From positions 558,001-622,000 of the forward strand of contig NAJO01000012.1 in assembly GCA_002077065.1 (NCBI GenBank): a DNA stretch of 64,000 bases, read 5' to 3'. This document shows, piece by piece, positions 9,856-21,910 of this stretch (position 1 is the stretch's first letter; every line of letters starts with the position of its first letter). The position numbers and the translations under genes were made by a program. A model generated the notes under the pieces. It worked only from the letters and a program-made list of their open reading frames with translations. It was not told the DNA's origin and did no database searches. This DNA comes from Cryoendolithus antarcticus (Eukaryota > Ascomycota > Dothideomycetes > Cladosporiales > Cladosporiaceae).

Positions 9856-10953
9856 ATGAAGCTTCTCGCTGCCGGGTCCAACAGTCATCAACAACTCAAT
9901 GGCTCTGATGACGATGTCCGAAGCTTTGAAGTGTTCACCCCGGAGTCAGAGTCAGAGTCAGGCCCCGGGAACCTCGACATTGGCCTTCTGTACGCCAGCT
10001 GGAGCACCACAACGATTCTCAACGCGACGCAGCTCATCAACCTCGGCCACCGGCCCTGGTCCACCAAGAGTCCACCCACGACGCGTTCCCCGTTTGGAGA
10101 CCACAATGGCCTAGTCGGGTACCTCGATAACGAAGGCCGAATATGGTGCCTACACGCAGAACCTCGCAATCCGAGCGCTCGCAGACCACCACTAACGTTG
10201 CTTAATGACGACCCTGACGCGCCTAAGATCGGCTACTTCGCGTTGGCGAATAATGGCAAGGTTGCTTTGTCGTTCGAACAAGCTCCAAATGGTCGACTAG
10301 CACATGTGGTCGAGTTCGCGTCGCTAGACGCGTTCAAGAGGTGGTATCTCGATCCCTCCGATCCAGCAAAGGCACCAGAAGCGCACCATATGCTACCTGG
10401 ACAGCCAGTACAATTACTTGCCAACGCGGCGACGTTTCTCCTTCTGATGGCGGGAGGAGAAGTTTACAGCTGGGGTGACCCGCGCTACCGTACCCTTGGT
10501 CGTAGCATCGTCGGAGAGGAAGCAGCCCCAGCGAACAAACCCGGATTGATCAACGCGCTTGGAGGAATGAAGGTAAGTAAGATAGCCTATGGAGGGTGGC
10601 TTTGTGCCGCCCTTTGCGATCAAGCGCTGTATATCTGGGGCGCCACGCTCCCAAGCAAGGACAATGAGATCAAAGTGCTCACTGAACTCGGACCGGACGA
10701 GCTGGAGCTTGTTGACGTGCCTTCTGTTGGAGTCGAGTCCGTGGACTTCATCGATGTCTCTGTTGGTGACAATCATATTGCTGCTGTAACCGCGAACGGC
10801 CGGCTTTTTGTCATTGGCGACAACACTTATGGGCAGCTTGGCATCGGGGAGCAGGTCTTCTCAGATGACTGGGTTGAAGTACCTTGGGTTGAGAGTGCCC
10901 TTCGCGTGCAGTGCGGTCCACAAAGCACGTTCGTTTGGGTGAACGCGGACTGA
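9856..10953 (+). CDS. RCC1-like beta-propeller protein
   Basis: Single exon, 365 aa, from the ATG at 9856. The protein opens MKLLAAGSNSHQQLNG, a typical RCC1-repeat start. It carries further blades including GGEVYSWGDPRYRTLG (about 200-215), QALYIWGA (about 255-262) and NGRLFVIGDNTYGQLGIG (about 315-332). RCC1 repeats form a seven-bladed propeller used by Ran exchange factors and many scaffold proteins. Here the repeats are few and diverged, and the catalytic features of true Ran-GEF are not evident. A general RCC1-domain (ATS1-like) protein is therefore the safer call. No signal peptide or membrane segment is seen. Function beyond the fold is unknown. Confidence 0.8.
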   Translation: MKLLAAGSNSHQQLNGSDDDVRSFEVFTPESESESGPGNLDIGLLYASWSTTTILNATQLINLGHRPWSTKSPPTTRSPFGDHNGLVGYLDNEGRIWCLHAEPRNPSARRPPLTLLNDDPDAPKIGYFALANNGKVALSFEQAPNGRLAHVVEFASLDAFKRWYLDPSDPAKAPEAHHMLPGQPVQLLANAATFLLLMAGGEVYSWGDPRYRTLGRSIVGEEAAPANKPGLINALGGMKVSKIAYGGWLCAALCDQALYIWGATLPSKDNEIKVLTELGPDELELVDVPSVGVESVDFIDVSVGDNHIAAVTANGRLFVIGDNTYGQLGIGEQVFSDDWVEVPWVESALRVQCGPQSTFVWVNAD

Positions 10954-11213
10954 ACCGCACCATACCAGTGCCCTGGGAGGCGGATACTACCTCCGCCATC
11001 ACCAGAATCTGAAGGTCTCTTATGCAACTATCGACTACGCTGCGACGTCATTTCTGCCACATGAAGTGTCAATGAGGGACAACGTCGGATGATCGACGTG
11101 AGCCACCCAGGAGTGCCTCTCTCCATAGAGTTTGAAGTAGTAGCTCACGGCCGTGGTGCGGTGGATAAGTGCATGAGAAGCCTTCGAACTTTCGAGAGAG
11201 CGTAGCTAGAGCT

Positions 11214-12134
11214 TCAGCTCAGTAGTCTGAAGAGCCCGAAGCTCACGTTCACCGCAAAGCCTGCAATCGTACACGCCTGCCGCCGTCCACTCCAGACTCC
11301 ATCTTCACGCGCAAGCCAGAACATTGCGCCCATAGGCCAGAAGAAGCCCGTGAACGTTCCCCGAAGCAAATCGTCAAGGCCGCCAACATCCTCAGCTTCT
11401 GGACCACCAGTCGCAGCTGGCGCATTTGAGGTCTCTAGCCAGCGCTCTTCGAGCAACAGGAGCTCCTGGCCTTGCGGCATATTATCAGGGGTGTGGGTAT
11501 GGGATTGTATCGAGAGAAACTGGCTGCGTAGCGTAGCCACTTCGGCGGCCGTGAAGCCAGCGGTCAGGAGACGGTCGAAGCCTCGTGGAGCAGGGGTGGT
11601 AGATGTAGACTCGTTGTCTACCAGCCGTTCAGCCTTCCTCACCACCTGCATGGTAACTCCATCGTCCCCTACCCCAGCTTGAGTGTCCTGCGCGAGCTTC
11701 GCATCTGCCCTCACAGCCCCATCCGCCTCCTCTGCCGTGTCTCTCGCACTGAGTTCCTCGCCCACAGAGCAATGCACGTACACTCTCGCCCTCTCCACAT
11801 CCTCTCCCGTCGCCCCATCGTCCCGCACAGCCCTCTTGCCCTTCTTCTTCTCGCTGCCCTCATCCGTCTCTCCTCGCCGTGGCGGCGGCGTAATCCGTGC
11901 ATGTAGACTCCTGCGCAGCGCCTCTGTGTCAGGCACGACCTTGCCAGCATGAATGAGACGCAATCGAGCCGTGGCAGCCGGGGCCGGGACGTGAGAGCGG
12001 ATGAGTTGCTTCAGCGACAGAGCTGATGTGGTCGCTGGGTGGGAGATGGGCAGCAAGAGGTCGGGGTTAGAGGTCGAGAAGCGGATTATCACGTCTAGGC
12101 CTGTCGCCGAGGAGGGCGGAGGGAATCCTGCCAT
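11214..12134 (-). CDS. dsc3: DSC E3 ligase complex subunit 3 (DUF2407)
   Basis: Single exon, 306 aa, from the ATG at 12134. In fission yeast and aspergilli the Dsc complex is a Golgi membrane E3 ligase that helps cleave SREBP and dispose of membrane proteins; Dsc3 is its ubiquitin-like subunit. The N-terminal half (about 13-130) is the ubiquitin-like fold with LRLIHAGKVVPD and YVHCSVGEEL, interrupted by a basic low-complexity insert (KKKGKRAVR). The C-terminal half has the DUF2407 signature: GFDRLLTAGFTAAEVATLR, then LLLLEERWLE, then LLRGTFTGFFWPMGAMFWLA. Two hydrophobic segments at about 260-275 and 287-305 would be membrane spans. The order and motifs match the family. It lies head-to-head with the small Dabb-domain gene downstream. 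Confidence 0.88.
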   Translation of the reverse strand: MAGFPPPSSATGLDVIIRFSTSNPDLLLPISHPATTSALSLKQLIRSHVPAPAATARLRLIHAGKVVPDTEALRRSLHARITPPPRRGETDEGSEKKKGKRAVRDDGATGEDVERARVYVHCSVGEELSARDTAEEADGAVRADAKLAQDTQAGVGDDGVTMQVVRKAERLVDNESTSTTPAPRGFDRLLTAGFTAAEVATLRSQFLSIQSHTHTPDNMPQGQELLLLEERWLETSNAPAATGGPEAEDVGGLDDLLRGTFTGFFWPMGAMFWLAREDGVWSGRRQACTIAGFAVNVSFGLFRLLS

Positions 12135-12623
12135 ATTGGTAAACGCTTGTCAGGGACTGCCTGCTACCGGTCCTCGTTCGGAGTAGTAATTCTAGTCGAT
12201 CGGTAGTTCCGCATGGGCAGCATGAGCGTCGATCCCCGTGAGCTTGTTTCGATAGTGGTGGATCTACGACAGCAAGCCGTCACATAATGTCCTTGATGAC
12301 AACGAGATCCCGTGGTGCTCCCGTATGAACACACATATGTACATGTATGCGATACAGGGAACTCTCGACAAGACGCGTCGCGTGTCAACGAGATGGCTAC
12401 ATGATGTTAGGTATCACCGGCTATATGTAAAGTGGTAGAACGTCATCGTTCACCAACAATCGACTAATGGAAGTGGGCATATCGGTCCTTTGAGACCGTC
12501 CATAATCAACTGCACGAAGCGTTTATTTCAGCAGACTTGGATATTCGAGCATTCCCACATCAATCAGTCTCTACCTTCAACTACCACTCTAGGTACTTTT
12601 GCAAGCCACAACACTCCGGCGCC
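12135..12623. other. Intergenic, no gene seen
   Basis: About 490 bases between divergent genes (dsc3 minus, Dabb gene plus). No coherent frame; presumed shared promoter region. Confidence 0.5.
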
Positions 12624-13153
12624 ATGCCGATCATCCACATCGTCCTCTTCGAATTCAAGTCCTCAGCGAGCGAGGCACAAGTGTCAGAGGTACATCCAGC
12701 CCTTCGCCCCTTCCCTACCCAATCCTATGTCCCATTGCCTGCTCGTACTGACCCAGTCTAAGATCTGCGACCGCATGGCCGGCCTCCCCTCAATCTGCGT
12801 CCACCCCACTACCCAAAAATCCTACATCACCTCCCACGGCGGCGGCAAGGACAACAGTCCTGAGAACCAAGCCGTACGTCCCCTGTTCCCTCTCCATTTC
12901 CTTCTCACGCCCTACCCTTCCACCTTACCACCGCTTCACCAATCTTCTCTGCTCGCATCGTCCAACGCGTTTTCGTATACTGATCTTCGCCATGCAGGGT
13001 GGCTTCACACACGGCTTCGTGTGCGAGTTCGAGAACCAGAAGGATCGGGATTACTACCTGCATGAAGACCCGAAGCATGTGCAGTTTGTGCAGGATATTG
13101 GAGAGCATGTGGCGAATGTGCGGGTGGTGGACTATGAGAAGGGGGTTTTCTGA
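12624..13153 (+). CDS. Stress-responsive A/B barrel (Dabb) protein
   Basis: Three exons, 12624-12689, 12763-12873 and 12998-13153, give 110 aa. Both introns are GT-AG (73 and 124 bases), and the ORF is open only when they are removed. The product starts MPIIHIVLFEFKSSASEA and continues with GGFTHGFVCEFENQKDRDYY, then the HEDPKHVQFVQ segment and a VRVVDYEKG end. These are the strand-helix elements of a dimeric alpha+beta barrel (Dabb, PF07876 type), a family of small proteins tied to stress or to polyketide ring chemistry. The opening His in IHIVLFEF and the HxxF near the end are family-like. No targeting signal. The gene converges on isa1; the two stops are only about 105 bases apart, so the 3' UTRs probably overlap. 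Confidence 0.85.
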
Positions 13154-13258
13154 CTAAACGAGAGCAAGCCTACCCATAAATTGTAGGCTGTGTCCTTGTA
13201 AGCAGCCGAAATGACTGGGATGTTCGTGTCTGGTTTCGCTGTTTGCGGTTCGCGTTGG

Positions 13259-14087
13259 CTATGATATACTGAACGACTCGCCACAGCCGCATTGTTCCGC
13301 TAGGAGGTAAGTCAGCAACACATCCTTTCCACATACACTGAACAGAGGACGACTTACTGATATTCGGATTCCGAAACACAAACCTAGCACTTAACTTATC
13401 CTCAACCCAGTCCATCTCGCTCCCGATAATGCTGAACAACGCTTTGCTATCAATCAGAACTTTCACCCCATCCTGCTCCACACTCTCATCGAACGCGCCA
13501 GCCTTATCCACGTACTCCAAATGGTAAGCCAACCCTGAACAGCCCCGGTTCTTGACGCCTACCCGTATGAGCTGTGATGTGGGCTGGTCGAAGAGTTGGC
13601 GTAGCTGCACGACAGCGGTAGGAGTGAGGTTTATCGGTGCTTTACGTGCGCGGAGTTTGGACTTCTTCTTCGGTGGCACTGCAGCTGGCGCCGGCGTGGG
13701 CGTGGGCGTAGCTTCCTGCAGTATAGGCGACGGCGCAGGCCTGCTCTTCTGTGCCTCCTTCTCACTCTCCCCTTCCTGCCGCTCCCACGGCGCTTTCGGC
13801 GGCCAAGTCGTGCTGCCGAAACCTGTCTGTTCACCTGCTATGCTCGTCTCTGGCACTCCGGCGTTCCGAGGTGGCGGCATGAGGTTTGGATCTAGGGTTT
13901 GGGGTCTGTAGGCTGCGGACTCGGTCATGAGGGGGCGTTTCGAGGACTGCATTCGCGGGCGGAACGAGGAGAAGGGGCATCGTTGTGACTTCAAACATTG
14001 GGCGCAGCGGCGGGTGGAGGAGGCGGGTTGGGTGGTGAAGCGGAAGATGGAGCTGACTGAGGGTTGGGCGGTGCGGAGGGAGGCCAT
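13259..14087 (-). CDS. isa1: Mitochondrial Fe-S assembly factor Isa1 (A-type)
   Basis: Exons 13358-14087 and 13259-13299, joined over a 58-base GT-AG intron, give 256 aa. Isa1 works with Isa2 and Iba57 to make the 4Fe-4S clusters of mitochondrial enzymes such as aconitase and lipoate synthase. The N-terminus (MASLRTAQPSVSSIFRFTTQ) is basic and Ser/Thr-rich, as expected of a matrix presequence. A Pro-rich linker follows to about residue 150. The A-type domain begins INLTPTAVVQLRQLF and contains NRGCSGLAY (Cys about 183) and, encoded by the short last exon, C-G-C-G-E-S-F (Cys about 247 and 249). All three cluster cysteines are present, and the last two exist only after splicing. The gene is divergent from rvb1, with about 435 bases between starts. 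Confidence 0.93.
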
Positions 14088-14441
14088 GGTTGAGGTGGTG
14101 GGACTGGCGAGGTGTGATGTTGTCCTCGAAAGTGTCCAGGTGTCGTTGTGGAGTGTTGTGGAGATGTTATGCTATACTCAAGTTGCTGCTTCTAGTTGAG
14201 ACATGCCTCTGTTTGCGGATGACGCCGAATTACGGATGACCAAGCCGGCGAAGTCGATTGGCTGCTCATGGTGGAGACCGGCCCGAGATTTAGCCGTGCC
14301 GACTTCTGCGAAGCTCAGAGACGCGAACTTCTGATCAACGCGACGGACGGGGCAGGAGATACCTAGTCGCTCTTGCCAACAATTGCATCGCACTTTCTCC
14401 ACTACTCACTCCGTCCATTCGTAGCGACCACACTCGTTTGA

Positions 14442-16105
<1,664 letters not shown>

Positions 16106-16352
16106 AGCAATCCGCAGATTGCTCAAGCTATTGAGTCAAGATCGACTGGTAAGCTGTATCGAAATTCAGGACGCCCGCCGAAGGAATCATGGTCACCCTC
16201 AGAATCGATCTGTCTGCCTCACCCGTACCTCGCAATCGGATACTTAGAGCTGTCTGTGCCACGTGCACCGCTGCACAGTCCTGGATACCACGTTAGTCAA
16301 TCTCGGGCAAGGTTGTCGGGATAGCCATGTAGGTGTAGGCAGGAGAATGTAC

Positions 16353-17021
16353 TCACGCTCGAAGATGGTTCACAAGCTTAGCAAACACGGCACATGCATC
16401 CGCGCTGAGGGTTCCCTCGTCGAAGGTATCGTCCAACAAGATCAAGCTAATAGTCACTTCGCCTTGGCACCGCAACTTCTCCAGGCGCTGCAAACTGAGC
16501 GCGTGGCGCGGAAAATTGAACTCTCCATCCGGGTGCAAGCCAGCCAGGTCCTCGATGTGCACTCGTCGTGCTGACGCACAGTCATCGAGCTGCTTCAAGA
16601 CTTTGTCGACGATCCAGTTGCAGGCTTCAGCGTCCTCGTCCTCAGTGATGCCTCGGCGAAACGGCGCTTTATTGTAGACACTGCGCACCGGCCCACCCAG
16701 CGTGGACTCCTCGAGCGAGCAGAAGATCGGATTCATCTTGAAGTGCGCGAACGGCGTGCCGAAGATGATGTCGAAGATCGTGTGATCGTAGAGGACTGGA
16801 GTGGCTTCTGCATGGACCTGGCGGCAAGTACGTAGCAGCGCTACGTCTCGCACTGATTGCTCAAGGCCCGCGGCGCGGGGAACCAGGCGATCGGCTTCAC
16901 GGTGGATGTACACGGCAGGGTAGATTCTGAAGTAGCAGTGGCCGGGCGGGAGCAGCGCCTCATAGATGCGGAGGCGAAGCTCTGGCGGTAGTGCTAGGAG
17001 GTGACATGGCGGTGATGCCAT
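16353..17021 (-). CDS. 2EXR/F-box-like protein, paralogue A (open)
   Basis: Single exon, 222 aa, ATG at 17021. The N-terminus MASPPCHLLALPPELRLRIY carries the LPPELRxxIY signature of fungal 2EXR/F-box-like proteins. It is followed by LLRTCRQVHAEATPVLYDHT, the second conserved block. A later helix (VDKVLKQLDDCASARRVHIE) and a beta-rich end (RLEKLRCQGEVTI) are shared with the other copies in this cluster. Such proteins may recruit substrates to SCF ligases, but biochemical roles are largely unknown. This is the first of six tandem copies on the minus strand and one of two without an internal stop. It lies tail-to-tail with rvb1. Confidence 0.72.
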   Translation of the reverse strand: MASPPCHLLALPPELRLRIYEALLPPGHCYFRIYPAVYIHREADRLVPRAAGLEQSVRDVALLRTCRQVHAEATPVLYDHTIFDIIFGTPFAHFKMNPIFCSLEESTLGGPVRSVYNKAPFRRGITEDEDAEACNWIVDKVLKQLDDCASARRVHIEDLAGLHPDGEFNFPRHALSLQRLEKLRCQGEVTISLILLDDTFDEGTLSADACAVFAKLVNHLRA

Positions 17022-17280
17022 AGTGAAGGGCGGTGGTAAGTACTACAGCATCAAGAGGTGAGTGTGGTGGCTTATGCGGCTTCACTCCCCCAAGTTGAGT
17101 TTGCTGAGAATCACATCAGGAAGGCGCGACCTGAATCATGTGATTCCGCGCGGACCACATATCACTCTCACTGCGAGACAGGGAGAGAAGATTCAACTTG
17201 GGCTTTACATGTTGATGTCTATCCACTCAACCGCTGCAGCCCGCTCTCAGAAGTGACTCTCCATCAATTGCTACTGGAGA

Positions 17281-18078
17281 CTACGTTCCCCGGGCAATCT
17301 CAAACGGACGACGGTCCATCGGGAGATCTGTAGGCGCATACCAATCGCACGGCTGGAACTTCCTACTAAACCCGTCAGTTTTCTCACTCCTGACGTTGCT
17401 GGCACATGGGGAAATTGTACTGACCCGCCCAAGTTCTTCGTCATCCTCTGATACCATTTCAATTCCTTGTAAAACAAAAACCTCGCTGTCCGGTCGCCGC
17501 TTATGAAGCTCCTCGACGTACATCGTTACCCCTTCCGAGCACTACAAATACTCCAGACGCTCCAGGTCACGGCTCCTCATGCGATCCGGGTTCAAGCAAT
17601 CGACAGACAGCTCTATGTGTACTCGAATCAGAGATTCGCCGAGATTCTGGAGTTGCGTGGAGAGCAGCTGGAATCCGGGCACACGCTTGAATCCGCGATC
17701 GAAGTCAGGGGGGATACGTAGGTAGATGGAGCGGATCTGGGAACTGATGACGACATCGTCCAGCCAGCAAAGCCTCAGGCCCAGTGCTCCGGCCTACTTC
17801 ACTTTGCTGTAATCCTTCTTGCGGATCTCGATGTCGAATATTGCGTGCTTGTAGAAGACTGGTAAGGCTTCGTTGTAGATCAGTCGACAGGTACGCGAGA
17901 GGTGCATTGGCTCGGGGAGCGGAGCACGCCGAACTCCATCGGGCTTGATGCTCTCGCGACGAGTGTAGACTGCGCGGGCGACTTTGAGGTAGCAGATTTG
18001 CGGCTGGAAGAGGAGCTCGTAGATGCGGAGACGGAGCTCTGGGGGTAGGTTAAAGAGATGGCAGCGGGTCTGCGCCAT
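17281..18078 (-). pseudogene. 2EXR/F-box-like paralogue B, two in-frame stops
   Basis: The ATG at 18078 starts MAQTRCHLFNLPPELRLRIY, and the block LSRTCRLIYNEALPVFYKHA follows. After residue 94 there is a TAG (17794-17796). The same frame then resumes with family sequence (LCWLDDVVISSQIRSIYLRI, then IRVHIEL) and meets a second TAG at 17542-17544 inside LERLEYL-stop-CSEGVTM. Paralogue A reads LEKLRCQGEVTI there, with Arg (CGG) at the stop position. The frame then stays open to a TGA at 17281. Both lesions are base changes, not shifts, so decay is probably recent. A truncated 94-residue product containing only the first two blocks is possible. Confidence 0.65.
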
Positions 18079-18725
18079 CTTCGATGTTGGTCAAGGGGCC
18101 TTCGGTGGATTGGGTGTGAGTGTCCTATGCATGCACTAAACGGTCTAGTTCAGTAGCTAATCAACACCGACAGGCATCACGGCTGGCATGTGCTGGCATG
18201 AGTATTTGATGTCACAGGATACACACTGGAAATGAAGCGCAGGAGTGAAGGCTCAGCAACTTCAATCAACCCACCCTAAACGTCGGCGAGGTACAGCAGT
18301 GTGAAAACATTCGATCCATGCGTAGTACCTCTACATCACAAGACCACAAGTCAGGATACGATTTGATACCGAGATAAGTCAATTGATGTACTGATGCCAA
18401 ATTCGCCACCTCTACACCATGAAGCTCCAGCCCTTCACTCGCTTCGAGCCTTCGAGGTATGCCAGTCTGCTGGATCTGTCTGATTTCACCCGACATACTC
18501 AACACTGACGACTCGTAGTACACGCATTTCCTCTAAGTGAGCATGTGGATAGATGGCTTAGTACTACGCGCTTGGACTGATCACTTGCTGATGGACAAGT
18601 CCAACGCAGGTAGCCTATGTCCGAGCTTCCGCTTCATTGTGCCAAGGGCATTCTTGTACGTTGCTACGCCAGTGTCAGTATTCTACGAGACCAGATCGAA
18701 GGAGCTGCACCAACGCGCCTATTGC
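18079..18725. other. Spacer in the 2EXR cluster, no gene recognised
   Basis: A minus-strand frame of 85 codons (18266-18523) and overlapping plus-strand frames occur, but neither shows the LPPEL or LLRTCR blocks. No splice signals tie them to a neighbour. Confidence 0.4.
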
Positions 18726-19373
18726 TTACGCCATCTGTGCACATTCCTCCGAGGCCGCCCAATACTCTTCTGCCTCGCCTTCACGCGATTTCCCAAAGTG
18801 AACTGTCAGTGTCCCGGGGCTCCGCAGCATCTTGAAGCACTTCAGCACGCACTGTGGCCGGGAACCCTCCAGGAACATACTGTACCTCGGTATGGACAAC
18901 TCCAGATGGACCTATTTAGCTGCCGCACAATGGTTGAGTCTATTCAGGAAGTCTGTGACACGGGCCGCGTATTCTGTTCCTGCCAGGTTCCTGGCCTTCG
19001 CACGCAAGTAGAGGTTCTTGATCTGCGGGTTGATGGCAAAATCTTGCAGCCAGCATTGTCTCCTGCCCATGATCGAGGAGTAAGTGAGGCTCTCTGGCAA
19101 GATCTCGACATCGATGGTCGCATACTTGTACAACACAGGCAGTGCTTCGGAGCTGATACTCCGACATGTCCGGAGAAGGGCCACGCAGAGTGATGCAGAC
19201 CGAGGATCGGGTGCCATGTAAGCCTCACCCTTCTGCCATATGTAGACAGAGTGGGTGATTTGCACATAAACCGTTATCTTGGGATAGAGCTGCTCGTAGA
19301 TGAGCACCCGGACCTCTGGGGGGAGGTCGAGCAACCGGAACGGTTGTCTTCGTATCTTGGAGATACGTGCCAT
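18726..19373 (-). pseudogene. 2EXR/F-box-like paralogue C, one in-frame TAG
   Basis: From the ATG at 19373 (MARISKIRRQPFRLLDLPPE) the frame gives 153 residues: LPPEVRVLIYEQLYP, LLRTCRSISSEALPVLYKYA, the CWLQDFAINPQIKNLYLRA block and FLNRLNHCAAAK. A TAG follows at 18912-18914. Directly after it the frame continues VHLELSIPRY and stays open for another 61 codons to a TAA at 18726. The full 216-codon frame is almost the same length as intact paralogue E. At the stop position, paralogues A, B and E have Arg before V/M-H-I/L. An upstream frame extension to 19538 lacks homology, and the internal ATG fits the other copies. Confidence 0.68.
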
Positions 19374-20142
19374 CCTCTTGGTCGATTTACGGGAGGTAGC
19401 AAAGTGTAGGAGTTTGGTTGGTGTGATTCGAAGGGGCGAGTCAGATCTTAGAGACTTGGTGTGACCTACATATGAATTAGTGGAGATGCCGCAGCAGTCA
19501 TGTGACAGCATGCATACCGTGCTGTGAGCTGGACTCACTGCGAGTGATGCACTGAAGTGAGATCTTGCTCACACTGGAAGGTGAGTGGGTCTTTCTCTAC
19601 CGACGAAACAGTCATTGACGCATTGTCACAGGACTGCCATGGCTACGACGGCGTAATGTGGGGACCATCGGGTGAATCGAATGCAAGATTGAATTGATCG
19701 CGTTACTGATTGCTCGTGTCTCGTCTCTAGCGGCAGATCTGGATGCGAACGTCGATGCATATCACCCTGAGATTCTTGATCTGAACCACTCTCGGTGTTA
19801 CCTTCACTCACCCAAACATCCTAGAGTCCGAAATTCTATTCGACGCTCCGTCCTTTATGTCAGAAGCTGCATGCTGCCGGCAAACACTGAAGCATTGCGC
19901 AGGACTTGTGCTGGTGCGTACTTTGGACAGCATACAGCTAGGTTTTCGCTTGATCGACTTTGAGAAATGTTGTCTGTGCCACACACAGGACTCCACACTT
20001 CTGGTATCAAGTCAGCCGACACAGATCATTGGCTTCGTGGCGTAGAGTGATGGCTACTGACGCTCCGAGATGGGCTGCCAAGTCCATGAACGCCTGCGAC
20101 TTGCTCGCAGTAGAAATCCTCACATCTTCGAGGAACGAGACT
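19374..20142. other. Spacer in the 2EXR cluster
   Basis: No gene recognised. It contains the upstream region of paralogue C, including a 28-base element at 19533-19560 also found upstream of paralogue D. Confidence 0.45.
19533..19560 (-). repeat. Conserved upstream element, copy 1
   Basis: 28 bases with core AGTGATGCA-N-TGAAGTGA preceded by ACTCACT, about 160 bases upstream of the ATG of paralogue C. It matches 20781-20808 at about 24 of 28 positions. It may be a retained promoter element or simply part of an ancestral duplication unit. Confidence 0.45.
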
Positions 20143-20658
20143 CTATCGACGAGACACATCGTGATCAAGCTTCGACCTTGCACACCCTGCAATTCCTCTT
20201 ATTTGTTTCGTCGGAGGAGCATCTTGTATCTCGAGATGCAGGCGATGAGGGCGACCACTAGCCATGATCTTGTGGATTAGTAACTTGGTCATCCGAGCGA
20301 CAGCTTGATCATGGTTTCCGTCCCAGGTACGCTCTGGACCGCGCAAGTAGACAGTCTGAGTAGCTCAAATTTGGAGGTCTTCTAGCCAGCAGAGCTTGCG
20401 GGTGTAGTAGGATGGGTGATCCTCTGCGCAAAATAGGATGTCAAAGATCGTATTCTTGTAGAGGATTGGCCTCGCTTCAACGCAGATCAAGCGGCATGTT
20501 CGTAGAAGTCCAACGTGTCCGGTCGGCGATACCAGCTCGTTCGGATCGACGATCCTCACACTGCAGACGATTTCCATAGAGACGGTTTGGTCAAGGAACG
20601 CCGACTCGTAAACTCGCAGACGAAGCTCTGGAGGCAGGTCTAAGAAGCGAAACGGCAT
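20143..20658 (-). pseudogene. 2EXR/F-box-like paralogue D, in-frame TGA
   Basis: The ATG at 20658 starts MPFRFLDLPPELRLRVYESA; the frame has LLRTCRLICVEARPILYKNT and KLCWLEDLQI, then a TGA at 20365-20367. In the same frame, family sequence resumes as TVYLRGPERTWDG and LLIHKIMASGRPHRLHLEIQ, ending at a TAA at 20143. The segment around the stop is one codon shorter than in B and E (counting from the conserved CWL to YL), so a small deletion may accompany the base change. The frame extends upstream to 20724, but only to a GTG. A 98-residue product ending at the TGA is possible. Confidence 0.62.
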
Positions 20659-20780
20659 GGCTACTTTGCGTTCACGTTCCTTCTGCGCCGAAGACTCCAA
20701 CGCTTTGCACCGCGCTACGTTCACTTCCGTGTGTGCATGACTCGTCTGCGAGATGTCGTGTGTAGGAGCAAGGAACCCAC

Positions 20781-20808
20781 ACTCACTAGAAGTGATGCAG
20801 TGAAGTGA
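20781..20808 (-). repeat. Conserved upstream element, copy 2
   Basis: Second copy of the element at 19533-19560, about 125 bases upstream of the ATG of paralogue D. A shorter related run (GAAGTGAGGTGAAGTGAAGT) lies near 22071-22090, upstream of paralogue E. Confidence 0.45.
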
Positions 20809-21259
20809 AGTCGTGGAGTGAAGGGAAAAGTCAGTGTAAGACCCTCTGCACGATCTGACAGTCTGCGCTTGTGCCCTAGCATGGGAAATTCCCAGCCTGC
20901 TGTCACGACCCCGATCGCATTGACCGAAAGACTCCGGCCACCATTGAGCAAGCTAATACACTCAGTAAGTGTCGTACGCGAGCAAGCACACTTGAACTCA
21001 TGGATTCTCGGAGTATCCTGGCGCAGTTGCCAGTATTGTGCGACCAACATCCACAGCGACAACGTTTCAAGCCGACATCCACTCAGCCGACATCACTCCA
21101 TATCCGCAACGGATTACGGCGCCATGCAGGCTCACCACTTGCCCACGCAGTGGCATGAGTCCGACCTTCGAGTCGCCTCGTACCACTCGCATGCTTGAAC
21201 CTTGCTGTGAGTCATATCAGCTTCTGTACCACGCACGAAAGGCGAATCCAAAGCGCAAC
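20809..21259. other. Spacer in the 2EXR cluster
   Basis: No gene recognised; frames of 80-126 codons on both strands lack motifs. Confidence 0.4.
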
Positions 21260-21910
21260 TCACGCTCCCAACCGTTCGATGATTTGCTCTACCATAGCAG
21301 CCCTGTTCCCTTGTAACTTGACCTCGGGGGTCGACCCTGTACGCCGGCAAGAGGTCCAGAGAGTGATCACGACTCCAGAGCATCCTAAATCGCCAAATCC
21401 CACGAAAGGTGGAACGTCTGTATGCAACCATCTGAGCGCCAGATGAAGATGCATTCGGGTGATCCACGGACATTTATCAAGCCTTTTGACCAGTGTCGTG
21501 ATAGTCTTCTCGAATCCGCGCTCAACCTGAAGAGCTACTCGAAGCGAGTCGGAGCCGTGCAAGTAGATGTTCTGCAAGTGGGGGCTTAGAACAACATCGT
21601 CAAGCCAGCAGAGCTTTCGGACAGCCATATTCGAGGTCTCCATCTGCTCGAACGAGATGTCAAATGTTACGTATTCATAAAGGAACGGGGAAGCTTCGTC
21701 GTAGACTGATCGACATGTCCGCAGAAGGTCCACGAAGATAATTTCGATGCTTGCAGAAAAGCCGAGATCGCGTTTGCCGTTGTGTGTGCGCTGGGCGCGC
21801 ACAATGCGAGATATCTGCAACGTACACACTTGGAAAGGGAACAGTAAGTCGTAGATCCGTAGACGCAAGTCCGGCGGCAGGTCGATAAGGGGACAGGATG
21901 AGTGCGCCAT
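21260..21910 (-). CDS. 2EXR/F-box-like protein, paralogue E (open)
   Basis: Single exon, 216 aa, from the ATG at 21910 (MAHSSCPLIDLPPDLRLRIY); the frame runs on upstream to 22033, but that part does not match the paralogues. Blocks in order: LPPDLRLRIYDLLFP, LLRTCRSVYDEASPFLYEYV, KLCWLDDVVLSPHLQNIYLH, FEKTITTLVKRLDKCPWITR and MHLHLALRWL. This is one of two uninterrupted members and the best template for judging the broken copies. Cellular role unknown; the first block resembles an F-box helix that could bind Skp1. No membrane segment or signal peptide. Confidence 0.72.
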   Translation of the reverse strand: MAHSSCPLIDLPPDLRLRIYDLLFPFQVCTLQISRIVRAQRTHNGKRDLGFSASIEIIFVDLLRTCRSVYDEASPFLYEYVTFDISFEQMETSNMAVRKLCWLDDVVLSPHLQNIYLHGSDSLRVALQVERGFEKTITTLVKRLDKCPWITRMHLHLALRWLHTDVPPFVGFGDLGCSGVVITLWTSCRRTGSTPEVKLQGNRAAMVEQIIERLGA

